Notes under the pieces: model-generated
Databases searched by the model: none
Told to the model about the DNA's origin: nothing
The model's input: the letters and a program-made list of their open reading frames with translations, nothing else
Source of the DNA: Cytophagales bacterium
GTDB taxonomy: Bacteria; Bacteroidota; Bacteroidia; Cytophagales; 172606-1
Assembly: GCA_030446715.1 (NCBI GenBank)
Contig: JAUJMU010000001.1
Coordinates: 124,001 to 188,000 of the forward strand
Direction of reading: 5' to 3'
Length of the DNA stretch: 64,000 nucleotides
Translations under genes and position numbers: made by a program
Shown here: positions 1-8,731 of the stretch, one piece after another
How the letters are laid out: each line of letters begins with the position of its first letter
Numbering within the stretch: position 1 is the first letter of the stretch

Positions 1-98
1 GCCTTGATGAGTACATGGCGGTTGACCATGAGACGGGCGAATTAGTGGTCAACGGATGGTTTATAAAGAGCTTCACAGAGCCTCAACAGTACATTTAA
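1..98 (+). CDS. 3' end of a gene, probably phage structural protein
   Basis: An open frame enters from the left edge and stops at 96-98. Only the last 31 residues are visible (ending EPQQYI). They are too few to name a family. The assignment to a phage structural gene rests only on context: a strong terminator follows and a tape-measure gene lies 0.9 kb downstream on the same strand. Confidence 0.5.
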   Translation, partial: LDEYMAVDHETGELVVNGWFIKSFTEPQQYI

Positions 99-129
99 AG
101 GTGATTTGAATTAATAATAGGATTATTCG

Positions 130-165
130 CATTTCCCCGGTGGTTTCTGCCGGGGAAATGTTTTT
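130..165 (+). terminator. Rho-independent terminator
   Basis: A perfect 11-bp stem (130-140 with 150-160, loop of 9) is followed by TTTTT. It closes the transcription unit of the partial gene at the left edge. Confidence 0.85.
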
Positions 166-213
166 ACCCTCAACATCAAGACTTTAACTATAACATATAA
201 TACAGATACGATA

Positions 214-687
214 GTGAGATTAGTGGTGGGGATGACCGAAGACTCGGTTTTCCCCCTTTTTACAAACTGCAGCGGTTTTAAAGAGATCGAAAACAGTGCC
301 GTAAATGGCTCCGTAAGCCGCGCAGAGCTTACCAGGATAGCGAATCACTTCCTTTGTGGCCCCGAAGTAGGCGCGGCTATTAACAACGCCCTGTACGGCC
401 TTACAAACGCAAATAAGCACACCTTTACCCTTACCGGCGACCTTGCCAGCCTCAACCAGCCTAAAGAAACCTGGACACCTGAACAAGTGGTTAACCAACT
501 GGTGAGCAAGACTAAACAGGTAGCGGGAAAGGGCGGCGTAATTACGCGCAATGACCTGCTTACGGTTGCCTTTGATGCACGTACGCCTTTCAACGTCCGG
601 GCAAGGCTTCGGGGCGTGACAGAGGGAGCCAACGCGCATAAGATGGAGTTTTCCACCAGTGATTTTAAGCAGGCATTTAAACGGTAA
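214..687 (+). CDS. Hypothetical protein in prophage remnant (157 aa)
   Basis: Small soluble protein with no signal peptide or membrane segment. I do not recognise a family. The frame opens with GTG at 214; further GTG codons and an ATG at 232 are in frame, so the start is uncertain by up to six codons. It is the first gene after the terminator and is followed at 695 by a second small gene and then the tape-measure gene, all on one strand. That order suggests a tail-assembly or tail-completion protein, but this is inference from position only. Confidence 0.6.
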   Translation: MRLVVGMTEDSVFPLFTNCSGFKEIENSAVNGSVSRAELTRIANHFLCGPEVGAAINNALYGLTNANKHTFTLTGDLASLNQPKETWTPEQVVNQLVSKTKQVAGKGGVITRNDLLTVAFDARTPFNVRARLRGVTEGANAHKMEFSTSDFKQAFKR

Positions 688-694
688 CCGCAGC

Positions 695-940
695 ATGATT
701 AGACCATATACCGAGCAGGAGTTTACGGACGAGGTAGTGCGGCGTAGTACGCTTACGGACGGGCAATATTCCATCAACCTGGAACAGCTTCGGGAATTGT
801 GCTTTGATGTCAGGCTGACTGAGGAACAATACGGGCGGGCTATGAAACTAATAAGACAGGCCGACGCAGCAGAAATAGACCCTAACGGCGGCGTACAGCA
901 CTTTGAGGGCGGTTGGAGATACGAAAGGGTACACTATTAA
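695..940 (+). CDS. Small phage-associated protein (81 aa)
   Basis: The start is set at the ATG at 695, 7 nt after the upstream stop; the frame is open further upstream (to 659) but that would overlap the previous gene. The protein is acidic and soluble, beginning MIRPYTEQEF. It has no recognised domain. It sits immediately before the tape-measure gene, the position where tail-assembly chaperones often lie in tailed phages, but no slippery frameshift site was identified. Confidence 0.6.
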   Translation: MIRPYTEQEFTDEVVRRSTLTDGQYSINLEQLRELCFDVRLTEEQYGRAMKLIRQADAAEIDPNGGVQHFEGGWRYERVHY

Positions 941-953
941 CGAGCAATAGAAG

Positions 954-2576
954 ATGAGCGAAAGAGTTACTTTTACATTGGCATTAAACGACCTTGCAAG
1001 CGGTCAGCTAATGCAGTTTGCCAAAAACGGCCAAACGGTATTCGACAACCTTAATAAGCAGGCTAACGGCTTGCAGGACAAGGTAAAGGGCATAACCAGC
1101 ATAGGCAGCGGGATAACCGGAATTACCAGCATGGTTGGCGGCTTGGTGGGTGGTTTTGCCGCCTTTGACGGGATTAAGGGCATTGCTAAAATGGCAGTAG
1201 ACGCGGAGCAAACGCATATCGCATTTGAAACCATGCTAGGCAGTACGGCTAAGGCAACGGCGGCACTAAGCGACCTAAAGAAGTTCTCGGCTACCACTCC
1301 CTTTGAAAGCGACGAGGTTACAAAATCCGGACGTTCTTTGCTTGCCTACGGGTTCCAGGTGCAAGAACTATTGCCCAATCTAAAGGCAGTTGGAGACGTT
1401 GCGGCAGGCACACAAGTTCCGCTTACTGATTTGGCTAACATATTCGGTAAGGCAAGGGTAGCCGGGCGGCTGTATGCTGAGGATGTAAACCAGTTGACCG
1501 AACGCGGCGTACCGATCATTACCGAATTAGCCAAAGTGATGAATACGAGCGAGGGAGCCGTAAAGGGGTTGGTAGAAAAAGGGGCTATCGGTTTTCCTCA
1601 ATTACAGCAGGCGTTTGCCAATATGTCCGGTGAGGGTGGCAGGTTCTTTAACCTGATGGAAAAGCAATCTGCCTCCGTTGGCGGCAAATGGTCTACCCTA
1701 ATGGACTTGGTAAAGGAACGGGCGCTAGGGCTTGGTACTGACCTGTTGCCCGCTATGGGTGGCCTTGTTGACTTAGGCACGTCCATTATGAACAATATTG
1801 GCTACGTAAAAGGGCTGGCCGCGATTGCAGCAACCAGCACCGTTGCATGGTATGGCTATACCGGGGCAATGGCCGCTTACGCTGCCGTAACCAACGCGGG
1901 CGGAATAGCCGCATTCCTTTTGGCTCAGAAAACGGCCCTGTTAAACTTCGTTATGGGCCTGAATCCAATCGGGGCGGTAGTGATCGGACTGACCGCCTTT
2001 GCCGCCGCAATTTATACGGCTTATCAGAAATCCGAAGGATTCCGGGGTGCGGTTTGGGGCTTGTGGGAGGCGACAAAAACCGTGTTCGGCGGCATTGCCG
2101 ATCTGGGTAAAAACGTGTTTGGTGGCCTGTCGGATATTATTATAGGGGCATTTACGCTGGATAAAGGACAGGTAGAACGCGGCATGACGGGCCTAAAGGA
2201 TGCCTTTGCGGACTTTGGGGATAATGTCAAGGGAGCGTACACCATAGGCAACAAAATAGGTATTGCCAATTTTGCCAAAGATCAGACGGCAAAGGCAAGC
2301 GACACGGGCGGCAATACCGGCTTACTTGGGGTCAGCCTGCCGAAGCTACCGGGCGCGGCAAGTGGAGGCAAGGCGGGCGCTAGTGGCTTGGGTGCCGGGA
2401 TTGCAGGCGTACAAGGCAACGCCCAAAACCGAACCCTCAACATTAGCATACAAAGCCTGATGAGTGGGGATATAGTATTCCAGAATACCAACATTCAGGA
2501 AAGTTCCGCGAAGATCGCAGAGGCCGTAAACATTGCACTGGTAAAGGCTGTACGAGACTTCGAGATTGCGGCGTAA
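954..2576 (+). CDS. Phage tail tape measure protein
   Basis: 540 residues. The first ~270 residues match the tape-measure N-terminal domain pattern: a glycine/isoleucine-rich segment, then TTPFESDEV, a region around LTDLANIFGKARVAGRLY, and the ERGVPIITELAKVM stretch typical of the family. The middle (about 275-345) carries strongly hydrophobic helices, and the C-terminal third is Gly/Ala-rich linker ending in a short conserved tail. The role is to fix tail length and occupy the tail lumen. At 540 residues it is short for the family, implying a short tail or an internally deleted copy. No tail-tip, baseplate, lysis or integrase gene follows in the window, so the phage is incomplete here. Confidence 0.85.
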   Translation: MSERVTFTLALNDLASGQLMQFAKNGQTVFDNLNKQANGLQDKVKGITSIGSGITGITSMVGGLVGGFAAFDGIKGIAKMAVDAEQTHIAFETMLGSTAKATAALSDLKKFSATTPFESDEVTKSGRSLLAYGFQVQELLPNLKAVGDVAAGTQVPLTDLANIFGKARVAGRLYAEDVNQLTERGVPIITELAKVMNTSEGAVKGLVEKGAIGFPQLQQAFANMSGEGGRFFNLMEKQSASVGGKWSTLMDLVKERALGLGTDLLPAMGGLVDLGTSIMNNIGYVKGLAAIAATSTVAWYGYTGAMAAYAAVTNAGGIAAFLLAQKTALLNFVMGLNPIGAVVIGLTAFAAAIYTAYQKSEGFRGAVWGLWEATKTVFGGIADLGKNVFGGLSDIIIGAFTLDKGQVERGMTGLKDAFADFGDNVKGAYTIGNKIGIANFAKDQTAKASDTGGNTGLLGVSLPKLPGAASGGKAGASGLGAGIAGVQGNAQNRTLNISIQSLMSGDIVFQNTNIQESSAKIAEAVNIALVKAVRDFEIAA

Positions 2577-2603
2577 TTTGAGTAAAGAACCCAATTACAC
2601 CAG

Positions 2604-2632
2604 GAAGCCCGGAGAGATTCGGGCTTTCTGCT
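2604..2632 (+). terminator. Terminator-like hairpin after tape measure gene
   Basis: GAAGCCCG (2604-2611) pairs with CGGGCTTTC (2620-2628). The T-tract is poor. The hairpin lies 28 nt after the tape-measure stop and before a gene-free stretch of about 240 nt. Confidence 0.5.
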
Positions 2633-2858
2633 TCGCTAAAATTGTGGAGAGCAAAGCAGCCAATACCAGGAGGCGCGCACTTTTTATTACCTGAGTATGT
2701 GAAGCATAGCCCCCGGATTGGACACTATTTTGGTTGGCACTAATCTTGCAACTTTAAATTGTTGACTAAAAGTTATCAATGTACATTGCCGTTATTGCCA
2801 ACCAAAATGTGGATAACTTTTAACAAAAATTAAAAAATGTCGTATAATTACTGTTACT

Positions 2859-2867
2859 AAAGGAGGG
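2859..2867 (+). promoter_or_regulatory. Strong Shine-Dalgarno sequence
   Basis: AAAGGAGGG lies 4 nt before the ATG at 2872. Bacteroidota genes usually lack such strong Shine-Dalgarno sites, so this is atypical for the host and fits a mobile origin of the two-gene unit. Confidence 0.75.
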
Positions 2868-2871
2868 CATT

Positions 2872-3132
2872 ATGAGCATTAAGAGAAAAACAAGCAAAAC
2901 GCTTATCCCCTCATCGGCTCGGGCTTTTGTAACCGGCATGGGTAGTGTGTTTAATATTGCTGGTAACTATTATAATGACAACTGTTATTTAGGAGGGTTA
3001 GAGTCTGATGCAAATGCGATTAGCTCGGATTGGGCTATAATAGGACAAGACCTGGATTATAGTGTGTCCTGTGCAGTACAGGAACTTAAAACACTCAAAG
3101 ATAAGCAGTTGAGCTTAAATTTTAATGGATAA
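2872..3132 (+). CDS. Hypothetical protein (86 aa) paired with DUF2335 protein
   Basis: Small soluble protein starting MSIKRKTSKT, preceded by a strong Shine-Dalgarno site. No known domain. Its last 8 nt overlap the start of the DUF2335 gene at 3125, so the two are translationally coupled and probably act together. The upstream stretch 2577-2871 is AT-rich and probably holds the promoter, but no clear promoter box was seen. Confidence 0.65.
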   Translation: MSIKRKTSKTLIPSSARAFVTGMGSVFNIAGNYYNDNCYLGGLESDANAISSDWAIIGQDLDYSVSCAVQELKTLKDKQLSLNFNG

Positions 3133-3673
3133 GTCAAAGCCGATCCGAGATAATAAGCCAAAACCTAATGAAGCTTCGGGGGAAAATTCTTCCGAAGCTT
3201 TGTCTTTACCAAGAGAGCTACAAGAAATACTTCCAACCATCCCAGCAAATCAGCGTCCAAAATTGGTAGCGGGTTTGGAGAGGCTTATTATTGGAATAAG
3301 AACAACCTACAGCGGGCCTCTTCCCCCGGCCGATGCTATTAGAGAATATAATGAAACGATACCAAACGGAGGAGATCGACTGATGTCAATGGCTGAAAAC
3401 CAAATGGCCCATAGGCACCTAATGGAAAAAACGCAGACAAACAGATTGCTTAACCAAAGTGCAGCAGGTCAATACTTCGCACTTATAATAGCCCTCGTGG
3501 CTCTATTTTTTTCTTGGGACTTGGCTAAAAGTGGTCACGATGAGGTTGCGGGCGTAATTGGAGGAACAACCGTGCTTGGCCTAGTGTCTACGTTTATCTA
3601 TGGCAAATTTGCCCAGAGTAAAAGTTCCGACAATAAAGCCCCAAGTGATAAGAAAGGCGTAGAGAAGAAGTAA
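3125..3673 (+). CDS. DUF2335 family membrane protein
   Basis: 182 residues. The central part carries the DUF2335 signature: YSGPLPPADAIREYNETIPN followed by an MAENQMAHRHLME stretch and two hydrophobic segments (about 116-132 and 142-160). A charged Lys/Ser-rich tail follows. DUF2335 proteins are small two-helix membrane proteins of unknown biochemical function, often found in prophages and genomic islands. A holin-like or exclusion role is possible but nothing in the sequence proves it. The gene overlaps its upstream partner by 8 nt and is the last gene before tRNA-Val, at what may be the edge of the integrated element. Confidence 0.75.
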   Translation: MDKSKPIRDNKPKPNEASGENSSEALSLPRELQEILPTIPANQRPKLVAGLERLIIGIRTTYSGPLPPADAIREYNETIPNGGDRLMSMAENQMAHRHLMEKTQTNRLLNQSAAGQYFALIIALVALFFSWDLAKSGHDEVAGVIGGTTVLGLVSTFIYGKFAQSKSSDNKAPSDKKGVEKK

Positions 3674-3782
3674 AAGCACCTGTATATACAAATAAATTGA
3701 ATATTGGCAGGAGATCAACTAACTGGCGCTGCCCCTTTTTGGACACGTCGGTAAATTTGTCCACGATTCCGGGCACGAAAAC

Positions 3783-3826
3783 AAAAAACCCTCCCGTAAT
3801 TGCTTGATAATCAGGAGGGTTTATTT
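3783..3826 (-). terminator. Terminator downstream of tRNA-Val
   Basis: AAACCCTCC (3786-3794) pairs with GGAGGGTTT (3814-3822). Read on the minus strand it ends in a T6 run directly after the tRNA; it could also work on the plus strand. Confidence 0.8.
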
Positions 3827-3834
3827 ATGCTCAG

Positions 3835-3909
3835 TGGAACGTATAGGACTCGAACCTACGACCCCCGCCCTGTCAAGGCGATGCTCTGAACCAACTGAGC
3901 TAACGTTCC
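3835..3909 (-). tRNA. tRNA-Val (anticodon GAC)
   Basis: A complete cloverleaf is readable on the minus strand: acceptor GGAACGT/ACGTTCC, D arm GCTC/GAGC, anticodon stem TCGCC/GGCGG with loop TTGACAG (anticodon GAC, reading GUC valine codons), variable loop GGGTC and T arm GTAGG/CCTAT with loop TTCGAGT. The discriminator base is A and CCA is not encoded. The gene separates the prophage remnant from chromosomal genes, so it is a natural integration site, though I found no duplicated 3' segment within the window. Confidence 0.95.
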
Positions 3910-4011
3910 TTTTGTCTTACCTGACTGATTCCCGGCAATCTGCAGACTTCTTTGAGTCTGCAGGAGAAACCAGCGGGAAACAAAAGTACCTTTTTCCGGC
4001 CAGAAACCCAA

Positions 4012-5332
4012 TTATACCCCGGCAGTTACGGGCCTTCTTTTGCCCAGCATCCGCGTCAGGAAAAACAGCCCGACGGCAAAGAAAACTATCAGGGCAAAGA
4101 GGCTGTTGCGCATATTACCGGTGGCATCGGTGATGAGGCCGTAAGCCGCCGTCCCGAGTACCGTGCCGGTCTTTTCGGTAAACTCGTAGAAGCTGAAGTA
4201 GGAAGCGGTATCGGTCGTTTCGGGTAGCAGCTTGGAATACGTGGCCCGCGACATGCTCTGCAAGCCCCCCATGATCAGCCCGACCACTACCGCAAGGGCG
4301 TAAAACTGGCCGGCCGTGATCACGAAATAGGCGCCTACGCAGATAAAAATGCACAACACAAGCGCCACCGTCAGTGTCTTCAGGTTGCCGATTCTGGCCG
4401 AAATGCGGGTGAAGCCCCACGCCCCCACAATGGCAATCAGCTGAATCACCAGCAAAACGCCGATCAGGGCTCCTTCTTCCAGCCGCAGTTCCTGCGCCCC
4501 GAAGATACTGGCAAGGTACATGATCGTCTGGAAGCCCATGCTGTAGAAGAAGAAGCCCAGCAGAAAACTGGTCAGGTGCGACGTTCCGCATACTTCCCTG
4601 AACACTTTTCTCAATTCCTGAAAACCTTTGAACAGATAACCGGTATCGCCCGGATCACGGGCTACCGTGGTGCGGGCCGGCAGGTGCACAAAAGTGTAAA
4701 TGGAAAAACCAATCCACCAGATGCCAACCGACAGGAAAGACAGCCGGGCCGGCAGCGTGCCCGCATCTTCGCCTAAACCGAACCAGCCGGGCTTCTGGAT
4801 CAGCAGCAGATTCAGGATCAGCAGCAGCACGCTGCCGATATAGCCCATTGAGAATCCGCGGGCACTGATCCGGTCAAACTGGTCGGGTGTGGCAATCAGG
4901 GGCAGGTACGCGTTGTAAAACACCAGACTGCCCGCGTATCCGATGCTGGCTACCATAAAGCAAAGGATGCCCAGCGTGGTATTTTCTCCCGTAGCCCGGG
5001 GTGGTATTTACACCCCTAAAAAATAATAGCATTCCGCAGGCGACTTACCCCAGCCACACAAATGCCTGCATGAACGCCTTCTTGCGGTCACTTTAAGCGT
5101 CAATGCCTGAAAGCCGGGGCCACAGAAAACCGCCGAACAAAAACGACAGGGAGAGGGCGTAGGAGTAAACAACCGGGTTGTCTTTGGCAATGCCCAGAAT
5201 GCTGATGGATTTCGGAGCAACCGAACTGAAGTAGATCGGAAAAATTGCGGTCGTAATGGTCAGGTTGTAGGCTGAGTTGGCCCAGTCGTACATGCACCAG
5301 GCATTCACTACTTTCGGGTCGTTCTTTTCCAT
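4012..5332 (-). pseudogene. UMF1-family MFS transporter, disrupted
   Basis: The N-terminal piece (5332-5093, 79 aa) begins [20 protein letters not shown], the hallmark start of UMF1/ATG22-like MFS transporters. The C-terminal piece (4956-4012, 314 aa, about eight membrane helices) continues the same family in another frame. Between them, reading the first frame gives SGIDA, a TAA stop, DRKKAFMQAFVWLG, a second TAA stop, VACGMLLFF, then a frame change. The frame change coincides with a diverged 25-bp tandem duplication. A full protein would be about 430 residues. With two in-frame stops and one frameshift within about 110 nt it cannot make a complete transporter. Substrate unknown. Confidence 0.85.
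4970..5019. repeat. Diverged 25-bp tandem duplication in the UMF1 pseudogene
   Basis: 4970-4994 and 4995-5019 share 19 of 25 positions, with the core GTGGTATTT in both. A period of 25 (one more than a multiple of 3) accounts for the frameshift in the transporter gene. Confidence 0.65.
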
Positions 5333-5452
5333 GAAGAGGTTTGCTACCGTACAAGATTGTCAACTTTTTTGAAGTTGTCAAAAGTAATGGCATTAAAATA
5401 GCTGAGTACTCATCTCTGCTCAAGCCTTCCGGAAATCAAACCGTTATCCCTT

Positions 5453-5770
5453 GTGAATACAACCCTACGAAAAGTCCGGATCATCCTGCACTTTTACCGC
5501 AGCCTGATGGTGCCCAACGTGGCATTTTCGGTTATTTTGCTCGTTTTTTTGCACGTTTATCCGGAGTTCAGGGGTGGCCTGATGGAACTGCTCTGGTTTA
5601 AAGGTGCCTTCTTCGTCATTATTCTGGTATGCGTACATTTCCTGAGTGCCCACCAGTACTACTTTTACTACAACCTCGGGTGCAGCCGGAGGCTGTTATT
5701 CCCGCTGGCCTTTCTGGTGGACGTTTTGGTTTTCGTGCTTCTCTATCAAACCGTAAAACCGTGGTTATGA
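5453..5770 (+). CDS. Small multi-helix membrane protein (ABC partner)
   Basis: 105 residues starting at GTG 5453 with about three hydrophobic segments (roughly 18-36, 45-65, 80-100). The stop overlaps the start of the ABC ATPase gene in an ATGA junction (5767-5770), so the two are co-translated. It probably gives the membrane portion, or part of it, for the ATPase downstream. It is too small for a usual ABC permease subunit. No named family recognised. Confidence 0.65.
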   Translation: MNTTLRKVRIILHFYRSLMVPNVAFSVILLVFLHVYPEFRGGLMELLWFKGAFFVIILVCVHFLSAHQYYFYYNLGCSRRLLFPLAFLVDVLVFVLLYQTVKPWL

Positions 5771-6432
5771 AAGAAAACTGTCTGGAAGCAGATGGCATTC
5801 TGCTCTCCTATGATCACCGCAGCATCCTGAGCAACATCTATCTGAAGTGCCGGCACGGGGAAATTGTGGGGTTATTGGGCCGCAACGGTTGCGGTAAATC
5901 CAGTCTGCTCAAGATCATGTTTGGCGTACTACGCGGCGAGTGCCAGTCGGTTCGGGTGGATGGCAGGTACGTATACCCGGCCTACCGGCATTACCCAGGC
6001 ATCAAATTGTTGCCCCAGCATTCTTTTTTGCCGGAAGGTTTACGGGTGAAAGACGCTTATGGATTGTTTGCCGCGGGGAAAGGACATGAATCCGGGGCTG
6101 CACCCGAAATACAGCAACGCTGGAACATGGCAACAGGCGATCTTTCCGGCGGCGAAAAGAGGCTGATCGAGGTATTGCTGTTACTCGCTTCGGATGCTCA
6201 GTACCTGCTGCTCGACGAACCCTTTACGCACCTGGCTCCCGTGCAGATCGAACGACTCATCCAGATCCTCCAGACAAACCGCACCGGCAAAGGCATCATT
6301 TTGTCGGACCACCAGTACCGGTACGTGCTGCCCCTCTGCGACCAGATCGTACTGCTCCGCAATGGCCGTACCGTTGCAGTCAAAGATCCGCAGGAGCTGG
6401 TGGCGCTGGGTTATATCAATGAACTGGATTAA
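5767..6432 (+). CDS. ABC transporter ATP-binding protein
   Basis: 221 residues. Walker A GRNGCGKSS (about 38-46), signature LSGGEKR (about 128-134), Walker B YLLLDEP (about 152-158) and the H-loop in LSDHQY (about 188) are all present. The ATG at 5767 overlaps the stop of the small membrane protein, which fixes the start. It hydrolyses ATP to drive a small transporter with the upstream protein; the substrate is unknown. Confidence 0.85.
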   Translation: MKENCLEADGILLSYDHRSILSNIYLKCRHGEIVGLLGRNGCGKSSLLKIMFGVLRGECQSVRVDGRYVYPAYRHYPGIKLLPQHSFLPEGLRVKDAYGLFAAGKGHESGAAPEIQQRWNMATGDLSGGEKRLIEVLLLLASDAQYLLLDEPFTHLAPVQIERLIQILQTNRTGKGIILSDHQYRYVLPLCDQIVLLRNGRTVAVKDPQELVALGYINELD

Positions 6433-6482
6433 CCGCAGACCGGAGAAAGGGAGACCAGAAAAAATTGCGAATGACTAATCAA

Positions 6483-6520
6483 GAGCAGAACCCTCAGCCC
6501 CCAAAGTTCTGCTCCTCGGT
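6483..6520. terminator. Hairpin between convergent genes
   Basis: GAGCAGAAC (6483-6491) pairs perfectly with GTTCTGCTC (6506-6514). It lies between the convergent ABC ATPase and nucleosidase genes; the T-tract is weak on both strands. Confidence 0.5.
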
Positions 6521-6542
6521 TTCCTTTTCTCCAGTCTCTTTT

Positions 6543-7376
6543 CTACGGCATTTTAGCAATAATTGCCACGACCAGTGCCGCCGAATTACGGGCTGCCGTT
6601 TTGTAAAAACTGAGCATATCATTGCGGGCATTTTTATCGGCTTTATCGCTGAGGCTGCGGATGACCAGACAAGGCACTTTTTGCTGATAACACACCTGCG
6701 CCACGGCCGCGCCTTCCATCTCCGTAGCGTCCGCGTTGAAGACGGTACGCAACTGTTCCACTCTGGCCGCCGAAGAAATAAACTGGTCGCCGGTAACCAC
6801 GATCCCCGTTACTACCCGCGGAGCGGTACCGCCCGGTTGGGTAGGCTCCATCTTCACCTTTCCGGCTACGGCCTCCGCGTACACCAGCAGCAGCGAATCG
6901 GCCGGAAAAAAGGCAGGATTCATCCCATATGTAACTGCATTGCGCGTCTGACGGGTAGGCTTCCGGTCAAAGGTGACTGATTCGTAATCGTGGTGCGCCG
7001 TAGAACGGGCAATGACCAGGTCACCCGGGTTCAGATTTGGATTCACGCCACCGGCAATGCCGGTGAAGATTACAGATGAAGGGCGAAAGTGCATCAGGGC
7101 CAGGGTTGTAGTCATGGCGGCGTTTACCTTGCCAATGCCTGTCTGGGCTATTACTACGGATTTACCGTTGAGCCGGCCGCTGACAAAGCGGATACCGCCC
7201 ACCGTCTGCTCTTTTCGGTTCTGTACCGACTCCTGCAGGAATTTCACTTCCTCATCAAAAGCGCCGAGTATGGCGACCACCTTCTCGGCCGGACCGGGCC
7301 TGTTGTCAGCCGGCTGCGCACCAGCGGCAAATACGACTGCCAGAAATACAATAGCAATATGGAGTTGTTTTATCAT
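6543..7376 (-). CDS. Exported 5'-methylthioadenosine/S-adenosylhomocysteine nucleosidase
   Basis: 277 residues with an N-terminal signal peptide (about 1-20, ending AGAQ), then a complete MTA/SAH nucleosidase fold. Visible active-site elements are the Glu in GAFDEEV near the N-terminus, the substrate-binding EMEGAAVAQ and the catalytic Asp in RSLSDKAD. The enzyme cleaves methylthioadenosine or S-adenosylhomocysteine to adenine plus a thioribose derivative. The signal peptide would place it in the periplasm, unlike the usual cytosolic Pfs/MtnN. It lies 47 nt after the purine permease gene on the same strand, which suggests release of adenine outside and its import. Start chosen at the ATG that gives the signal peptide. 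Confidence 0.85.
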   Translation of the reverse strand: MIKQLHIAIVFLAVVFAAGAQPADNRPGPAEKVVAILGAFDEEVKFLQESVQNRKEQTVGGIRFVSGRLNGKSVVIAQTGIGKVNAAMTTTLALMHFRPSSVIFTGIAGGVNPNLNPGDLVIARSTAHHDYESVTFDRKPTRQTRNAVTYGMNPAFFPADSLLLVYAEAVAGKVKMEPTQPGGTAPRVVTGIVVTGDQFISSAARVEQLRTVFNADATEMEGAAVAQVCYQQKVPCLVIRSLSDKADKNARNDMLSFYKTAARNSAALVVAIIAKMP

Positions 7377-7423
7377 AGGAAGAGACAGTAATAATTCAGC
7401 AATTCAACTATATAGCCATACCC

Positions 7424-8731
7424 TCAATGCCCCTTCGCAAGTGCCAATATTGCAAAAGCATCAATCACCAGCAGGGCCGGTGACACGTCCTGTCGTTTGC
7501 CCGTGGCAAGTTTGATAACTGTCCAGCTCAGAAAACCCCAGATGATGCCCTGCGTGATGGAGTAGGTAAACGGAATCAGGATCATGGCCAGAAAGGCCGG
7601 TATGGCTTCGTCCAGCTGAGTCCACCCGATCCGGGCCACGGGGCGCATCATAAATACGCCCACCAGAATCAGTGCCGGGGCGGTGGCAATAGCGGGTATC
7701 ACCGAGAGCAGCGGTGAGAGGAACATGAACGGCAGAAACAGCACGGCCCCGGTAATGGCGGTCAGTCCGGTGCAGCCACCCTGCCCGATGCCCACCGCCG
7801 ACTCGATGTAGGCCGTGCCCGGACTGGTTCCCAGCAGCCCCGAAATGGTGGTGGCAAATGCATCCGTAAGCAGGGCCTGCTTCACATTGCGCGGCTCACC
7901 AGCATCGTCGTACAGGTTGGCCGCCTCAGCTACGCCCACAAAGGTGGAAAGGCTGTCAAACATATCCGTAAACACAAACGCAAAGATAACCGGCCACAGG
8001 GCAAACTGCAGCGATTCGAGCAGCGCCAGCTTCCCGATCAGGCTGAAATCCGGTGCCGCCAGCAGACCCTGCCAGTTCACCAGCGCCGAACTGCCCCAGA
8101 TTCGTCCGATGGGCACAGCCGCCAGCGTGGTGAAAATGATACCAATCACAATGCCGCCCGGAACCCTCTTCACCACCAGCACCGCCGTAACCAGCAATCC
8201 GGCAATAAAGGTCAGCGTAGCCGGGTCGCGGAGCAGCGGCGTGATACCAACCATTGTAGCCGGGTTGCCCACAATGAACCTGGCATTGGCAAAGCCGATC
8301 AGGGTAATGAATAATCCGATTCCGGCCGAAAGGGCGTAGCGGAGCGGCTTGGGAATGGCCCGCACAATGTACGTCCGGATGTTGAACACCGACAGCAGCA
8401 GAAATACCACACCCGCCCAGAATACGGCACCTAATGCTACTTCGGGGCTTATTCCCATTCCCTTTACGGCGGTAAAAGTAAAGAAGGCATTCAACCCCAT
8501 GCCAGGTGCCACCAGTATCGGGCTTTTGGCGTACAGGCCCATCATCAGGCTACTGAAGAAGGAAACCAGCACCGTTGCCGTAAGTACGCCGCTGAACGGC
8601 AAGCCCGCCTGACTCAGTATCGCCGGATTCACCACAATGATGTACATGGTGGCCAGAAAAGAAGAGATACCGGCAATGACCTCCGTACGGGTGGAAGAAG
8701 CCGGAGGGGCAGGAACGGGGTGGACAGACAT
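7424..8731 (-). CDS. NCS2-family purine permease (AzgA type)
   Basis: 435 residues, 12 or more hydrophobic helices, with the AzgA/PbuG-type motifs: TEVIAGISSFLATMYIIVVN near the N-terminus, APGMGLNAFF, FVFTDMFDSLSTFVGV and GTSPGTAYIESAVGI. It imports hypoxanthine, guanine or adenine with protons. The start is placed at the ATG at 8731; the frame is open for 44 further codons but that extension has no membrane-protein character. It is followed by the exported MTA/SAH nucleosidase gene, forming a likely purine-salvage operon. Confidence 0.85.
   Translation of the reverse strand: MSVHPVPAPPASSTRTEVIAGISSFLATMYIIVVNPAILSQAGLPFSGVLTATVLVSFFSSLMMGLYAKSPILVAPGMGLNAFFTFTAVKGMGISPEVALGAVFWAGVVFLLLSVFNIRTYIVRAIPKPLRYALSAGIGLFITLIGFANARFIVGNPATMVGITPLLRDPATLTFIAGLLVTAVLVVKRVPGGIVIGIIFTTLAAVPIGRIWGSSALVNWQGLLAAPDFSLIGKLALLESLQFALWPVIFAFVFTDMFDSLSTFVGVAEAANLYDDAGEPRNVKQALLTDAFATTISGLLGTSPGTAYIESAVGIGQGGCTGLTAITGAVLFLPFMFLSPLLSVIPAIATAPALILVGVFMMRPVARIGWTQLDEAIPAFLAMILIPFTYSITQGIIWGFLSWTVIKLATGKRQDVSPALLVIDAFAILALAKGH

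Noticed and set aside
954-3673. DUF2335 gene as a phage holin
   Set aside because: Two membrane helices near a prophage would allow it, but no lysin or spanin is nearby, so the function was left open.
3660-3909. Phage attachment site at tRNA-Val
   Set aside because: The tRNA lies beside a prophage remnant, but I found no duplicated tRNA 3' segment or integrase in the window, so no att site can be claimed.
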